From: UBA11891 sp003533785
GTDB taxonomy: Bacteria; Bacteroidota; Bacteroidia; Flavobacteriales; Flavobacteriaceae
Direction: 5' to 3'
Assembly (NCBI GenBank): GCA_949511625.1
Contig: CATFEX010000023.1
Coordinates: 40,677-104,676, forward strand
DNA length: 64,000 nt
Part shown: positions 63,359-64,000 of the stretch, one piece after another
How the letters are laid out: each line of letters opens with the position of its first letter
How positions within the stretch are numbered: position 1 is the stretch's first letter
Program-made: the position numbers and the translations under genes
Notes under the pieces: generated by a model
Seen by the model: only the letters and a program-made list of their open reading frames with translations
Database searches by the model: none
What the model was told of the DNA's origin: nothing

Positions 63359-64000
63359 TAGCTATTGCGCCATCTCGTGTTGTTTTAAATTTCACTTGCG
63401 AATTTGTACAACTCTTCTCCCATCGTTCAAAATCCCATGGGCCATTGCTTCCATCGGCAATAACCAGGGTTGGATTCCATTGATTAATGATACGAGACAT
63501 ATGAATTTTTGGGTTTTTTCTCAGTAGTAAAATATCAGCTCTAGGGAAACTATCAGAAATAGGATCTTGGAAATCCATCAAGAGTACTTTTTTTTCACCC
63601 AGATCAAGCCATCGCCAGAGTGAATCGTATTTAATTTGATTAATAGGATATTCTCGTTGAAAGGATAAAAGCAATTGGCTTAATCGCTTTTTCTCCAGAT
63701 CACTGTAGACCAAGGCCTCCTTTCTAACATAATAGACTAAGGTTGTTTTTTGATAGGTATGAAGTACCCAGAGTGTTGGAGATTGGGGCTGACGGACTAT
63801 TTCATAGACAGTCAGTAAAAGACAACATGAAAGGGTTACTAGAAGGGGTTTCCATTGGTACTTTTGGCGGTATTGCCATCCATAACAGGCCGCAAAAAAG
63901 AGGGCATAGAAAAAAATAACTTCTTTTGGACGTAAAGAAAGAGAATCAAAAAAGCCCTTTTCTACACCAGCAATCGCAGTTACAATACCATGCAGCAGAG
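63348..64000 (-). CDS. ComEC/Rec2-like competence protein, C-terminal part (cut by window edge)
   Basis: The frame is open to base 64000, giving at least 217 residues with no stop; the start is outside the window. The upstream part is hydrophobic (PKEVIFFYALFFAACYGW and PLLVTLSCCLLLTVYEIV), then comes a soluble region of the type found at the ComEC C-terminus (LWVLHTYQKTTLVYYVRKEA), ending in KFKTTRDGAIAIS. ComEC forms the inner-membrane channel for DNA uptake. The assignment rests on this layout, and the TTG at 63713 is not the real start. Confidence 0.65.
   Translation of the reverse strand, partial: LLHGIVTAIAGVEKGFFDSLSLRPKEVIFFYALFFAACYGWQYRQKYQWKPLLVTLSCCLLLTVYEIVRQPQSPTLWVLHTYQKTTLVYYVRKEALVYSDLEKKRLSQLLLSFQREYPINQIKYDSLWRWLDLGEKKVLLMDFQDPISDSFPRADILLLRKNPKIHMSRIINQWNPTLVIADGSNGPWDFERWEKSCTNSQVKFKTTRDGAIAISL

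Noticed and set aside
1..64000. Mobile elements, prophage or CRISPR arrays
   Set aside because: No transposase, integrase, phage structural gene or regularly spaced repeat array was seen, and both tRNAs lack adjacent integrase genes or duplicated 3' ends.

Overview
The window is chromosomal DNA from a member of the Bacteroidota, most likely a pigmented marine flavobacterium (Flavobacteriaceae). The gene content is typical of that group: an AddAB-type helicase/nuclease pair, a long PurF-like protein behind a PfkB kinase, a DnaE with an N-terminal proofreading exonuclease, the ligase-associated DNA-damage cassette, class II HMG-CoA reductase next to a GHMP kinase, and CrtA/CrtD/CruF carotenoid enzymes. 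Two tRNA promoters read TTTG-N19/20-TATATTTG, matching the Bacteroidota -33/-7 consensus. The DNA is AT-rich and densely coded. I see no insertion sequence, prophage, CRISPR array or rRNA.

Layout. 1-3178: 3' end of rnhA, a PfkB kinase and a long PurF-like amidotransferase. 3328-9882: superoxide dismutase, then AddA/AddB-like recombination nucleases. 9915-16151: a membrane-anchored unknown protein and two divergent units, kch-like channel plus crtI to the left and crtA-crtD-cruF to the right, for monocyclic hydroxylated carotenoids of the saproxanthin/myxol type. The intergenic region between them carries repeated TTGTTTAA motifs and a leader hairpin. 16174-22670: small or unknown proteins, a CBS protein, an HDAC-family hydrolase, metG, yraN and an ACT-domain protein with a palindrome over its promoter. 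22648-31673: one leftward DNA-repair run (exonuclease, ATP-dependent ligase, Lhr-like helicase, PdeM, then mfd), divergent from dnaE and trxA. 36596: tRNA-Asp. 36749-43063: leftward sucrose/fructan and glycerate block (MFS porter, GH32 lipoprotein, fructokinase, glycerate kinase, GntP permease).

43332-47469: rmuC, a DUF2490 barrel, a TsdA-like diheme cytochrome c divergent from an exported DsrE-like protein, and a metallopeptidase-like lipoprotein. 47638: tRNA-Phe. 47803-55440: a rightward envelope operon (coaX, outer-membrane protein, TPR protein, LptC, small membrane protein, CorC-family protein, PpiD-like isomerase). 55644-64000: P1 peptidase, the mevalonate-pathway pair HMG-CoA reductase and GHMP kinase, a peptide-use run (DPP-IV, POT transporter, exported thioredoxin) and the C-terminal part of a ComEC-like protein.

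How they connect: HMG-CoA reductase and the GHMP kinase would supply isoprenoid precursors, and the Crt enzymes would use them for pigment. DPP-IV releases dipeptides that the POT carrier can import. GH32, the MFS porter and fructokinase form a path from fructosides to fructose phosphate. The observations most worth following are the near-perfect palindrome whose two ends are the start codons of tsdA and dsrE, the repeat-rich control region between the two carotenoid units, the palindrome over the ACT-protein promoter, and mfd placed directly behind the ligase-associated cassette. None is proven here to be a new system.
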